A stretch of 64,000 nucleotides of DNA, taken from positions 4,721,503 through 4,785,502 of the forward strand of contig NC_045143.1 of NCBI RefSeq assembly GCF_008831285.2, written 5' to 3'. The notes below the pieces were generated by a model. It was not told where the DNA came from. It searched no databases and saw only the letters and a program-made list of their open reading frames with translations. This DNA is from Nymphaea colorata (lineage: Eukaryota > Streptophyta > Magnoliopsida > Nymphaeales > Nymphaeaceae). The translations under genes and the position numbers were made by a program. Below are positions 22,347-33,291 of this stretch, piece after piece; the stretch's first letter is position 1; every line of letters begins with the position of its first letter.

Positions 22347-24594
22347 TAAGATATACAGGTTAAGATCCTCTCTCTGAATCAAACAGTTGACTTAACCCTA
22401 ATTATGGATGGATTTAATGAATCCACTTGTGATGGTAGTGGAACTCAACCTAGGGTTTTAAAGTAGTGAACAAATGCCATTAAACACTCCTTGGGCTTTC
22501 CCTTTCAACATCAAGGAAAATCAGAGGGAGTAACACCGCATGGATGTTACGTCACTATTGTGCTGCAACAGACAGCCTACCCTTAGGCCGCAAGCACAGT
22601 AAATCATGTTTCTCTGTCTCTACTGAGCTCCTAGATCTGCTTTTCAATGCCAATTTACCAACAAACATACTTCATATCAAACTATTTTAATAAAACTATT
22701 TCGAATTTGTCAACATTCAACTCATAAAGTAAGTTTTATTGTCTGGGTAACTCTCTGCTGTAAGAAAACACCAAGTTTGCGCAGTTATTCAAGAACTATT
22801 GCAATCTATTTAATACTAATTATTGTAGTGAGATCTTTTCAGATTATGTATTTGACATAAAGTGGAGAATGTCCATGAAGGAGAATATTGTGTTCTTGAA
22901 AGACATGAACACCCTGTTCTTGTTGGAGCAAGTTTATTGCATGTGACTGTGGATGTTATTTCTACATCTAACAAGCAAACCCTAGATATAACCACACAGT
23001 GTTTTCTGAAAACAGTAGTATGTTATTTTTGAAGCATGTATTTCAAGAACATAGGTTCCAATTATACAATGTTCTCCTCATTAAGCGCCCTTAAACAGAT
23101 TTAAGTTGAATCAGCAGGCCTGTGGATTTGGAGTTGTTTTCCCAATTCAGCTAAATCAACTATATTGACAAAAAAAAAAGTTAAATTATTTATAAATACA
23201 AAAAATAAAGCATTTCTGCTGGTTTCTGACAACATTGCTCTAAATGTCAAGAACAAGTAATCTCTTATAATAAAATAGAACATATATAGTACGCTGTGCG
23301 TCGTTTTAGGTTGAACAAACAAGCTACTTGTTATTCATACAATTCCTGCTGGGGCCTATTTTGCCTAACACATGCACATATCCAGTTGTTGTCCATATTC
23401 GCCATAAGTGCATATTATCTATCTAAATAAAGCAAGAGATATGTGGTTCGAGAACTACAGATTCAAAAATATTTTTTACTTAACAAATTCAAAAAAAAAG
23501 AGGTAGTATTTTGATTAAAAAGGCAGACTATCAACTAGTATTTAACTTAAATTGGACAAATTAAGCGAGACTACGACTCATAGGCAGTGGTGGAAATTGC
23601 TAGCTAAGGGGCACTGTTACTTTAAATTTCAAATTTTAAGGGGCATTTACATATAAAAACTGAAAATTAACGAAGTATTTATACATAAATAAAACAAATT
23701 TTATGAGTTGGTTGACTCTTCCGGCGGCTAGTTTTTGTTTCAAATCTCAAAAGCAACTCTGTAATAGGATGGCGGCAAGTCTCTTACATTTTTATTTTAA
23801 AATAATTAGAGAATTTTCTATGTATTTTTTTTTTAAATACGTATCTATTGATGATGGATTAAGTGGTATAGTAGCGTTGGCATCATGGCCACTTCAGTTA
23901 ATTTTCCAGATTTACTATTCTAAAGTTTACTGGCCGTCCTACCCTTTGAAAACTCTACAAATACCAACTAAATTAATCCATCGACACCGAAAAGAAAAGC
24001 CATAGTCAGGGCTAGAAAAGACCTTATGTGCAAAATGCCCAAAATACAATGTTGACACTACAAATTTCTTGTCTGCCACACGCTGACGCAGTCGTTTTTG
24101 TCCGTTGATCTCAGAGGCCCTTGCATGAGACAAAAGTCCCAAAGTATACATTAAAACAAAAGTAGTTTCAACTCTGCCATTGGTTTCTGTCCTCACAACA
24201 GTGGAACACCTGTTCTAGTTAAATATTCCAAGTTGCACATTCAAAACTACAAAAAACAAAAATAAAAAATTTTAAGTTACAAAAACCAAATTAAATAGTC
24301 GAAATTATTTAAGTTAAAAATTTTATTGATATTGAAGTAAATACACTTAACCAAAACAAAATTAAATGAAAATGGCAAATAACAATAGGAAAATGATCGT
24401 TTTCCCTTGCAAAGTGAGCATTGGCCACTTTAACTTGTCGAGAATAAAACGCAAGTCATAAAACGAAAGTGGCAAACAGAAATAATTCAACTCATCCAGG
24501 GCATACTTGAGAGATGAAAAAGTAAGAGCATATCATTGATTATTTTAAGGCCCCACACTACTCAAAAGGCGAGACGAAGTTTGCACCGCTCCCC

Positions 24595-24600
24595 TATAAA
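24595..24600 (+). promoter_or_regulatory. TATA box of the MASS-like gene
   Basis: TATAAA lies at 24595-24600, 176 bp before the chosen ATG, in an otherwise GC-richer island that continues into the gene. Confidence 0.6.
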
Positions 24601-24775
24601 TGCGATCCATATGACGGAGAGAGAAGCCATGGCCGGCGGTCAAACGGAGCGAGAGAGTTGGTAAGACGACTACGTCTCTCGGAAGAAGGCGTGTGGGATT
24701 TGGAGAAGAGATCGGCGGAGAGATTGTGAAATTCCGAGCCCTTCTTGGTAGGCGCGCCCCTGCATCCGGAGAGAA

Positions 24776-25159
24776 ATGGCTAACGCGGCGGCGCTGCAGA
24801 GATCAGCGGTCTCCTTCCGGAGGCAGGGCTCCTCCGGCCTCGTCTGGGACGATCGCTTCCTCTCGGGAGAGCTCGCGCAGCCCAGAAAGTCCGACGCCGT
24901 CGGCCTCGACGGCATAGAAATCAAGGAGCCGCGCTCACGAGCGCAACAACCGCAACCAGAAGAAGAGGGCGCCTCGGCGGCGAAGAAGGAGCGGAGGAAC
25001 AAGTGCACGGACAACTTGTGTCCGGCGACCAAACCGTTCCCCGTCACCAAGCGGCGAACCTCGCGGCCGCCGCGTCCGTCGGCGACGACCTGCGGCCTCT
25101 GTGGCATCTTGTGCGGCCATCCTCCCCCTTCTTCTTCCACTAAGGTGAGGAAGCGCTAG
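24776..25159 (+). CDS. MASS-like protein (MAPK substrate family, At1g80180 type)
   Basis: An intronless 127-aa protein. Its N-terminus holds the family signature LQRSAVSFRRQGSSGLVWDD (residues 7-26) and its C-terminus a Cys-rich patch TCGLCGILCG (about 104-113), both as I recall them from the Arabidopsis MASS/At1g80180 group. Members of that group are plasma-membrane-associated MAPK substrates that influence stomatal development. The middle is low-complexity (EPRSRAQQPQPEEEG) and basic (AAKKERRNK, TKRRTSRPPR). No Ser-Pro or Thr-Pro pair occurs anywhere, so no minimal MAPK phosphosite is present. The ATG at 24776 is used because the signature starts seven residues on. The last codons read AAG-GTGAGG, which resembles a splice donor, so a spliced form with a different tail is possible. 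GC content is well above that of the surroundings. Confidence 0.75.
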   Translation: MANAAALQRSAVSFRRQGSSGLVWDDRFLSGELAQPRKSDAVGLDGIEIKEPRSRAQQPQPEEEGASAAKKERRNKCTDNLCPATKPFPVTKRRTSRPPRPSATTCGLCGILCGHPPPSSSTKVRKR

Positions 25160-26174
25160 CGCCTAGCGGCCTTCTTCTTCGACCCTCTCCTCGTTGGTTT
25201 TGCTCCGTCTCTAGACTTTTGCTTCTCTCCTGTTGTGGTTGTAGTCCTGCATCAAGTTTGGGCTCCGTTTCAGCAGTTCTCCTTTGTTTTCCCTTGTAAA
25301 TTGTTAGGAGTATACAAGTGTTTCTTGAATAATCGATGTATGGTGTGAGTAAATCTTAGATCAATGATATTATGGCACGGAAATTGTCATCTTCTTTTGA
25401 AAAATAAGTTTCAATTCTCGACGAACGACGCTGCCGCCATGGATGGCATGGGTAGATGTTTACAGAGGCAGGAATTCAATATCTGAGGTACGTGCTGGTT
25501 GACAGCGCGTCGGTGAAACTCGTCTGAAACAATCAAGTTTCATTTCGATGATTCATGATTCATCCCTGTTTTGAAGGCGGAAACTTTTCGCTCATGTAGG
25601 AGAATTCAGAATTGGGTGTTTTCATGAAGAAATCTCGCCGTGTTCGATCGCAGAAATAAATTATTTCCAAGCATGGATATGAGATTACATATTCTTTCGT
25701 CTTCTTTGATCGAAACGATCTTTTGCTAAGTCAGAAGGGCAGCAAAATACATAGCTCGAAGGTAAAAGATGATAACAACTAGGCAAACATATAAGGATGT
25801 GCATTCCGCTTTTATTAATCATTGATTGACGAAAACTTAATTGAAAAATGTTCTTTCTTCTTCTCGTCCTTTTCTTTCTCTATGTCAATATTTTTTTCTA
25901 TCATTTATGTTCATTTTTCAGTTAAAAAAGAAAAAATCATGCCAACAAAAACTCCACGCATCTAGTCAACCATTTCGCATTAAGGCTTTCTTGTGGAACA
26001 TATTAAAATTCAAATATGTGTTCTTAGCATCTTCAAGTAAAGTCGAGCCTAACCCTGGCTTTTCTATCATATACAATTAGCCCATAAATAGTTGTGTAGT
26101 TGGCTGTGCTGGTAGACTGGTAAAAAAAGTCATGCTCATGAATTAGTAAGGTGGGGTTGTATTGCTGCCCCTAC

Positions 26175-26365
26175 TAGGGCCGGAGCCAATGTAGCGCTCG
26201 CAGTGGCTCTGGCCTCCACCTCAAAAAATTAAAATTTACATATAAAATTTTAAAAAATTTCACCTGTCCTATATAAAAATTTAAAAAAATGATATTTCAC
26301 TCCATGTCAAAATTTAGAAACTTTAATTCGGCCTCTTCCTAAAAAATTTCTGTCTTCGCCCCTTA
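26175..26365. repeat. hAT-type MITE, degenerate
   Basis: The left end TAGGGCCGGAGCC and the right end, read inward, TAAGGGGCGAAGA are related to the ends of the elements at 28227 and 29608. The interior is AT-rich. Flanking 8-mers (GCCCCTAC and TCCCCACC) are similar but not identical, so the target duplication is decayed. Confidence 0.5.
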
Positions 26366-26431
26366 TCCCCACCCCACTCCAATGCACTTATACACCCTGT
26401 GAAGTATGTTGTTCTGCCTTTTTCCGGGCAG

Positions 26432-26675
26432 TAGCATTGCCTCCCCTCTACAAATGCATGTTATAATTTATAAAAGAAATTATTTGTGTTTTGAAAAATA
26501 TAATAAAAAGTTTAAAAATTATATTTCTACAACTTAAAAAAAAAATCTAGCGTTGCCTCCCCTCTACAAATGCATGTTATAATTTATAAAAAAAAAATTA
26601 CTTGATCGTTCTAAGTGTTTTGAAAAATATAATAAAAAGTTTAAAAATTATATTTCTGCAACTTAAAAAAAAATC
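26432..26675. repeat. Tandem duplication, unit about 116-127 bp
   Basis: Two direct copies start at 26432 and 26548 with TAGCRTTGCCTCCCCTCTAC and run through AATATAATAAAAAGTTTAAAAA to a poly-A stretch. The second copy has a small insertion. Confidence 0.9.
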
Positions 26676-27232
26676 ATAACTCCCCTCCTGCAACCAATGA
26701 AAAAAAAAATTAATCCACATCACCGTATTCTCAACATATAGACCCAAATTTGTGATAAGGCTGGCCTTGATTAACATTTTATCAGTTTCATAATATGTAC
26801 ACATGTGCATGGTACGTACCAAATTCAATAATATGATATTGGTAAGACCAAGCTTTGTAAGGAACGGGCTAAACGATTATTGAGGCACGTCATGGTCTCG
26901 TTATGTGAAAAATGAAAAAAAAAAAATTATAATATATTATTTTATATGAAAATGTTTGAATTATTCAATGGAGCCTCCTTGAAGTTTGAAGGCGATTACG
27001 GAATGCGGCCAACGTACAGCGAAGGGAGGTCGCCAACTTGTTACATGTATTTGTCCAAAGCCGCGTGGATGGGTAAGGAAGCTTTGAAAGTAAGGGAATT
27101 TTCAAAAACACACTCAAAAAGCCAATTATAACAAAGAACGCATTTAATTTTATTTATTGTTAAGATGACACTTGACTTTTACACTATTAACAAGAAAACA
27201 GTTTTTTTTTTTTTTTTGTTAATTAACCCTAA

Positions 27233-27474
27233 GGGGTGTTTGATGTCCTCATATTTGGGATCCTCCATAAATTCAAGATCAAACCCTCCCCTTTCAGATC
27301 TTAAATCTGACATTTTCTTAGTAAATAAGGTAAAATAATGATTTTAAGTGTAGATCATAAGCCAGATCTAAGATCTTTAGTTTGATGAGTCATAAATTTT
27401 ATCATGAATCTTTTGCCACGTTAGAAAAAAGCATGACATCATAGATTTCAAGTCTAAAGTAATCAAACACCTAC
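27233..27474. repeat. Tourist-like MITE flanked by TAA
   Basis: Terminal repeats GGGGTGTTTGAT and, read inward from the right, GTAGGTGTTTGAT. TAA occurs directly outside both ends (27230-27232, 27475-27477). The interior has motifs shared with 6845-7110, showing a dispersed family. No open frame. Confidence 0.7.
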
Positions 27475-28226
27475 TAAGTTTGAAATAACCTCCTCAATAA
27501 ACACAGAACTTGATTTGATCAGTTTAGATTAGTATCTTTAATTACATTACATTTGTTAATATCTAAAATAGTGATGTAAATGTTTTCTAATGCGAAAAAC
27601 TAAAGGAAAAATAAAATTGTGTGGACAGAGTGAGACATACTCTATCTAATTAACAAGGGAAAAACTCAGGCGTCGCTTTAAAAATATGAAAAAAGATAGG
27701 CGTGCTTTTTATTATCGACAACGCTTTACATGGATCTGGAAAATTTCTCTATAAAATAGTGAGGAAGGTTTGGCGTGGTTGAGAAGAATGTGATGCTGAT
27801 GTTTTGTAGCCTTCCACCGAAAAAAATGAATGAAACCATTCTTTTAAGTGGGGACACGAAAAGCAAATGTGTTTCTTGGATGGATGAAAAATGAAAGATA
27901 TGCAAAGATCTTGTGATTCAATTCTTTTTGGATAAGTTAGAACGACGTTCATATTTTAGAAATGGTGTAGTTCTTGGCGTTTTTGCCTTGAAGTTGTCAT
28001 TTATTTGCCTTTGCCCTTTTAGACGCAGCAAGCAAGACGGCTCCAACTAAATCTAGGTCATCTTTAGCTTTTCTTTTTCTTTTTTCTTCTTTCTTTAGTC
28101 ATGTTAGGATGTTCCCATAATCTTAATGACTGATCTTAGAAGAAGAAATTGATCAACCAAATTCAGGAGTCTTCGTGCAACCATACTAGAAAATATGTAT
28201 GCCTTAAACCGAACCCCGCCGGTCGG

Positions 28227-28404
28227 CAGGGGGGAGGGAGGGGGGGGTCGCCTGGGCCATGGCCCGGGTGAACGCTGGAAAAAAAATAAAATTTATATTG
28301 AAAAAATAATTTTTTTTTTAGTTTGGCCTTACTTGTCGCTCCTCTTAGCCCAGACCCATACAGAGTTTGGCCTGCCTCTAAAAAAATTCCTGGCTCTACC
28401 CCTA
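28227..28404. repeat. hAT-type MITE with perfect 8-bp target duplication
   Basis: The element starts CAGGGG and ends CTACCCCTA. It is flanked on both sides by CCGGTCGG (28219-28226 and 28405-28412). An 8-bp duplication and CAGGGG-type ends are diagnostic of hAT elements. It is 178 bp long with no transposase, hence non-autonomous. Confidence 0.85.
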
Positions 28405-28721
28405 CCGGTCGGTATCGGCTTGTACTGGTCTTATTCAGTGTTAGGACCCCAACTGCACAGTTATGAAGAACTGGAAAGTCTCGAAAATATAGGGATGTAC
28501 ATGGGTTGAATCCGTGACGAAACCAGAAAAATTTAATCTGAATGGTACCATTTTAAATTTTCTCAATCTTAAAGGGTGCACCAATATGTATAAATAAACA
28601 TGATACTATTTGCAAAGTTTCCTGACTTAGGTGTGGTTTCCTCCCGTCATAGAAATAAATAGGACATCGTCCCCAAGCCACAGATGGTCTTCTTTCATTT
28701 ACAACTATGTATGAGACCAGT

Positions 28722-28987
28722 AAATCTGGGCATCAGGCCGGCCCGACACCTGAAACCCAGGCTCGGACCCTCATATTAAATTAAAAAATATATATTTTTT
28801 TAATATAAAAATATATATATAATCATAATAAAATATTATAATCATGTATAAAAATCAATAAAATATACATTAAAATTTTTTATCAGATCAAACGGGACTT
28901 AGTCAGGCCAATCGTGAAGTGCGTTTTTTTTCAGGCATGAGCCTGAGCTCGAGGCCGGCCAAATACCCGACCGGACACCGAGCCTTA
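28722..28987. repeat. GC-ended, AT-core dispersed repeat
   Basis: The left end TAAATCTGGGCATCAGGCCG and the right end, read inward, TAAGGCTCGGTGTCCGGTCG form imperfect inverted ends. Between them lies an AT-rich core (TATATTTTTTTAATATAAAA). The same organisation appears at 45227-45502 and 62567-62830. Confidence 0.65.
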
Positions 28988-29607
28988 GAGGCCAGGATTG
29001 GCCAAATTGACCTTCTTACGCAAACAAAACATTTGTCATTTTTTCTGATTTTGTAATACATAAAACAAATAAAAGTAGCCGATACGGAAAGAGACGTGCC
29101 ATTCTGTATCGGAAAAGGCCTTAATTTTCAAACATTGTTGGCCAATACAATTAGCTGCTTCTGTTCAAATTTGAAAGGAGCGCTTTTTTCTAGGTCCGTG
29201 TTTCGCATTCAAATGGGGAGTAGACAGGAAAGGAAAAATCAACCATCAAATGAAGGATTGAAGATGGAATTCCGGCATTCATATTGGCATTTATTTTTTG
29301 TGTCCTACAAACTCAGACCAAAGAAGACTTACATTCTCCCATCATCCCCATGTAATACACTGACAAAGGAAGGAATGAACGATTACATTGCCTTCTGTTT
29401 ACATCTATGCACTATTTTTACTTGTTGAAAACACCAACCACTTAATCTACTCTAATTTTCACTCACAAACTACAGAACAGTCTTAATTGGAGGACATTGT
29501 TATCCAGTTAATATGTGTTCCCATGTTCTACTATAGGTGCATTTTTTGTGGTTTTAAGGGACAAAAGTTTTTCAGGTTTCACTTATGCTCGGACAGGGGG
29601 ATGGAGG

Positions 29608-29807
29608 CAGGGGTGGAGCTAGGATTTTTTCTAGGGTCGGGCCAATACGATTTGCGGATCGGGCCAAAGGTCGGGCTAAGATGAGCGACGAAGAGCGACC
29701 GGTCGGGCCAAACTAAAAAAAAATTGATTTTTTCAATGTAAAAAAAAAATTCCCTGGGCCCATCCGGACCATGGCCAGGGCGCCCCCCCCCCCTCCCTCC
29801 GCCCCTG
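29608..29807. repeat. hAT-type MITE with perfect 8-bp target duplication
   Basis: The element starts CAGGGGTGGAGC and ends CCGCCCCTG, an inverted CAGGGGYGG terminus. GATGGAGG flanks both ends (29600-29607 and 29808-29815). It is 200 bp and belongs to the same family as 28227-28404, inserted in the opposite orientation, judging by the order of the TTTGGCC and AAAAAAATT blocks. Confidence 0.88.
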
Positions 29808-32800
29808 GATGGAGGAGTCGTCTTGCATTTAACTTGCAGGGGTATTTTAGTGGTCTTAATCGATAGGAACATTACGAATTAATTTGTTAAGATTAAGTGG
29901 TTTTCAAGATTGTTACAGGTTACTTTCCAGCCGCTCGGCTGAAGACCAAAGCCCCCATTCAATCCTTTATTATCTTTGGGGTCGTTTGATTAATTGGAAA
30001 TATGGAGTTGAAAATAAGTTTCCAGAAACTTATTTTAGGAATGAAAGAAATGAAAACAAAATCCAGATTTTCAAAAACCTTTTTGTGTTTGCTCGACTTG
30101 GATTTATGTTACAGGAAATAAATTTCTTAATTTGATGAAAAAAGAGAACTCTTGGATTAAGGAATGCTTTGATAGTCCAACATTTACTTTTTTTTCATCC
30201 TAAAAATTTTTTTCCATCCTTTCGGGTGAAAAAAAGTTTCTGGAAGAAATTTGTGAAAACAAACCCAACGGTTGTTTTTTTCATCCGGCAATAAAAATTT
30301 TCATATATATGAATTTTATTTTCAGTGCTACAGAAAATATCCTACCCATCAAATGCCACTTCTACCGCTTCAGTAGCTGCCCTTTTACAGCAGAATGAGT
30401 TCACGTCCCAAAGATTTAAAACGAAACTAGCCACCTACCAATCACTTCACTGTTACAAAGCAGATTAAAACTTAAAAATTAAACAACCGCCATGAGTAGA
30501 TTTCTCAATAATATAGTAACCGCGAGCAAGGAATGAAGATCAGTCTCTCCATAGGTCGGTCGGAGAGTCTCCTTTCCACAAAATATCCAGCTATGGTTGT
30601 AGAGAGAGAATCTAAGGCATCAAAGTGCACGGCTGATAAAGAGATTAAGCAATCCGGCACTAGTGGCTGGATTCCGTTCATCTCCTGGGCGAGAGGTTCC
30701 TATTGATCCTGATGCATTTGGCCTCGTCCTGCCCACATGATCGAGGCATCTTGGTTGGAGATGAGTTGGGTAGGGTCAGACAGATTCTTAACAAGTTATG
30801 CCAGTGGTTTGTGACCCTGCTTGGATATCGATTCTTTTGTCCTTCTTCAGATTCAGACCTTCATCTTCTTTAATTTGTAAATGTCATGACCGATCGCCTG
30901 TTCAAGGTAAACGGAGCTTGAAGAAACAAAAAATAATAATAGAAGGAGAGAAAATTTTTCCACGGTTGGTTACAGTCAATCAGTTATTTATCGACTTGTT
31001 GAGAGACATGCGGCTCAGCTGCAACCAATTTCATTTCACGTTCACCTGTTCATGGCAAGAAGAAGAGTATGATGAAACAAAAAAAAAAAAAAACTAAAAA
31101 ACAAGGACAATTTTTCACCTTGTTTGTTGTCATACATCTAATTTTTCTTCACTAGAAGAGTAGTTGGTCACAATCAATCGGCTCTACGTTTTGGTTGAAA
31201 TGTTTCTTTATTTTTACATTAATACCTTTAAATATTTACTTTGTTATATATATAAGTGCTCCTTGGATATTGAAATCTGTGAGTGAGTACCCACAAAAAA
31301 AATGGTTTGGCCAATCTCTCTCTCTCTTTCTCTCAGGCACACACACTCACACACACACCAAATGATAGGTAGTGCAACTGGTCGCGTTGGGTGGCATGGT
31401 GTAACCACGTCATCAGATTGGATGTGAAGGATGCTATCATGATGGTACTGATGAATATTGAACTTGAGATTGGTGGTACCATTTATAAAGCCAAGTAGAC
31501 CCTACTCTCTCTCTCTCTCTCTCTCTCTTCAATAGCTAATGTTTTGAAGTAATGGCTGTGAGTTGATCGACAATCATTGATTTGATACAAATTAATAAAC
31601 AATTGCCGTCCCGGCGATATGGAAGCAGGTTTGATCTAGCAAGAAGCCAAAATGAGTTGTTATGTTAGAGAACGCTGCGGTTTGTTATTTTTTATGGTCA
31701 TGATTCCTATGATTCTCTTGAAATTCAGTCTCCCTGATGCAAGATAGAGCAACAGATGTATGACTTGAGGATGGTTAAGATTCTGGTTTCATATCGAGTG
31801 CGTTCAGAAAATAAAAAGTTATGTACACAAAGCGAGAAACCACAGTAGCATGAATTAAGCACAAGAATGAGGAGTGCACATCTTAAACTCCCTCCAATTT
31901 TGACAACTATTGCAATTTATCAATTCAATGAACATTAGGATCTCTCTGGGGGCTTTAAGTGCAAAATTTCATATAAGTGGAAAAGTGGGCCATCTATGGA
32001 GGTAAAAGTTAGCTATACAATCTACAATCAAATGCCAATGGGAAAAGTTTCACTTCTGAAATGAAAACAAGCGAGCAATTTTGACTCAGTTCCTTTCCAA
32101 GTTTAGCAATAACGCCTTCCATGTCAAAATCGTTCCACCAGACACCATTATTATTCAAATTAAGAATCTAACTCCTAAATCAACTGTGTAACTTATATGC
32201 ATTAAATCTACGTTTTATATAACTGATAGTGGCTGCCCAACTCTAGATGTCTACCAAACAAGGAAAGAAAATAAAAAATCCCCACGCCAATTTTCATTTA
32301 AGGAGCCCTGCTATGGCAAAGGTTGGGTGCGTGTGACTGCAGAAAAGTAATGGCACTTTAAAAGGTCTAGTGTTGAAGTTTTTTCTCCAAATTTTGGCAA
32401 TGTGACTCCATGCTTCGGAACTTGTAAATACTCGCTGGGATCTGTTTGTTCAAATGAACTGATGAGATTTTCAGCAACTTTAGACTGTCGAAACTTCACT
32501 CCTTATAAAATCATTGTGCATGCAATGCACCCTTCCACAAGTAGATTGATAGATTTATTATAAATCTGACATCCATATGATTAGGATTCTGAGACCCTGA
32601 AATTGATCTTTAAGATGCGACTGGAAACTTTTGTCCAGTTAGATTGCAGAAAAATATGCTTGCCTTGCAAGAGACCTATTGATATCGACAAAGACCTGGG
32701 CCTACAGATGGCTAAAGGCCAGGAGACGGTATACAAGGTTTCAGTTTTCATAGGCCACAGACACAAGCACGCGCGCGCACACACACACACACAGATTTGT

Positions 32801-33291
32801 GACGAAGTACTTCAATTTTATAGGATATTAAAGAGAAAAGATCAGCATTTGAATATCCTTGTTGAGATAGTGGTTTAGCATCGTCCTGCTTCAATAGAAG
32901 AGCATCAAATTAGAAGTTTAAAACCGCCATTTACCGTCGACACCATTATCCCAGAACGAAAGAAAGCAGAGGTCATGCAAACAATATCCACCATCATAGG
33001 ACTTGATTATTCATATTTTACACAACGAACAAAAAGAACACCCCTCAAAATGTGATCCGCTGTAGAAATGTTACCTAATCCTAAATTCCGCATTTTCACC
33101 TTCTGCAGCGTATACCTTAGTAATGGTATGAAATAAGCAGATAGCAGCAATACCACTGGCCAACACATACTGCTCTCTCCCTACCAGTACAACATTTAAC
33201 AGAGAAAGGAAAAGGTTTATGCTGATACTTAAGACATACTTGACAACACGCCCCTCCAATGCTGATCACACAAAGGGAAATACTTTTGGCT

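Larger units (their letters stand above)
18542..24594. other. Gene-poor AT-rich region with MITEs and microsatellites
   Basis: No coding gene is supported across 6 kb. AT microsatellites lie at 19634-19681 and 21430-21470. Two adjacent small inverted-repeat elements are at 22012-22346. Open frames such as 20361-20588 and 23703-24005 show no domain or plausible gene structure. Confidence 0.55.
25160..33291. other. Gene-poor region rich in small transposon copies
   Basis: Eight kilobases with no supported gene. It contains three hAT-type MITEs, a Tourist-like MITE, a GC-ended AT-core repeat and a 116-bp tandem duplication, listed separately. CT runs (31313-31336, 31505-31529) and a CA/CG run (32769-32793) are present. 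Open frames (for example 28195-28509 and 29096-29428) are either inside repeats or lack recognisable content. Confidence 0.55.

Noticed and set aside
24693-24917. Second open frame overlapping the MASS-like gene start
   Set aside because: Different phase from the recognisable family signature and no homology seen.
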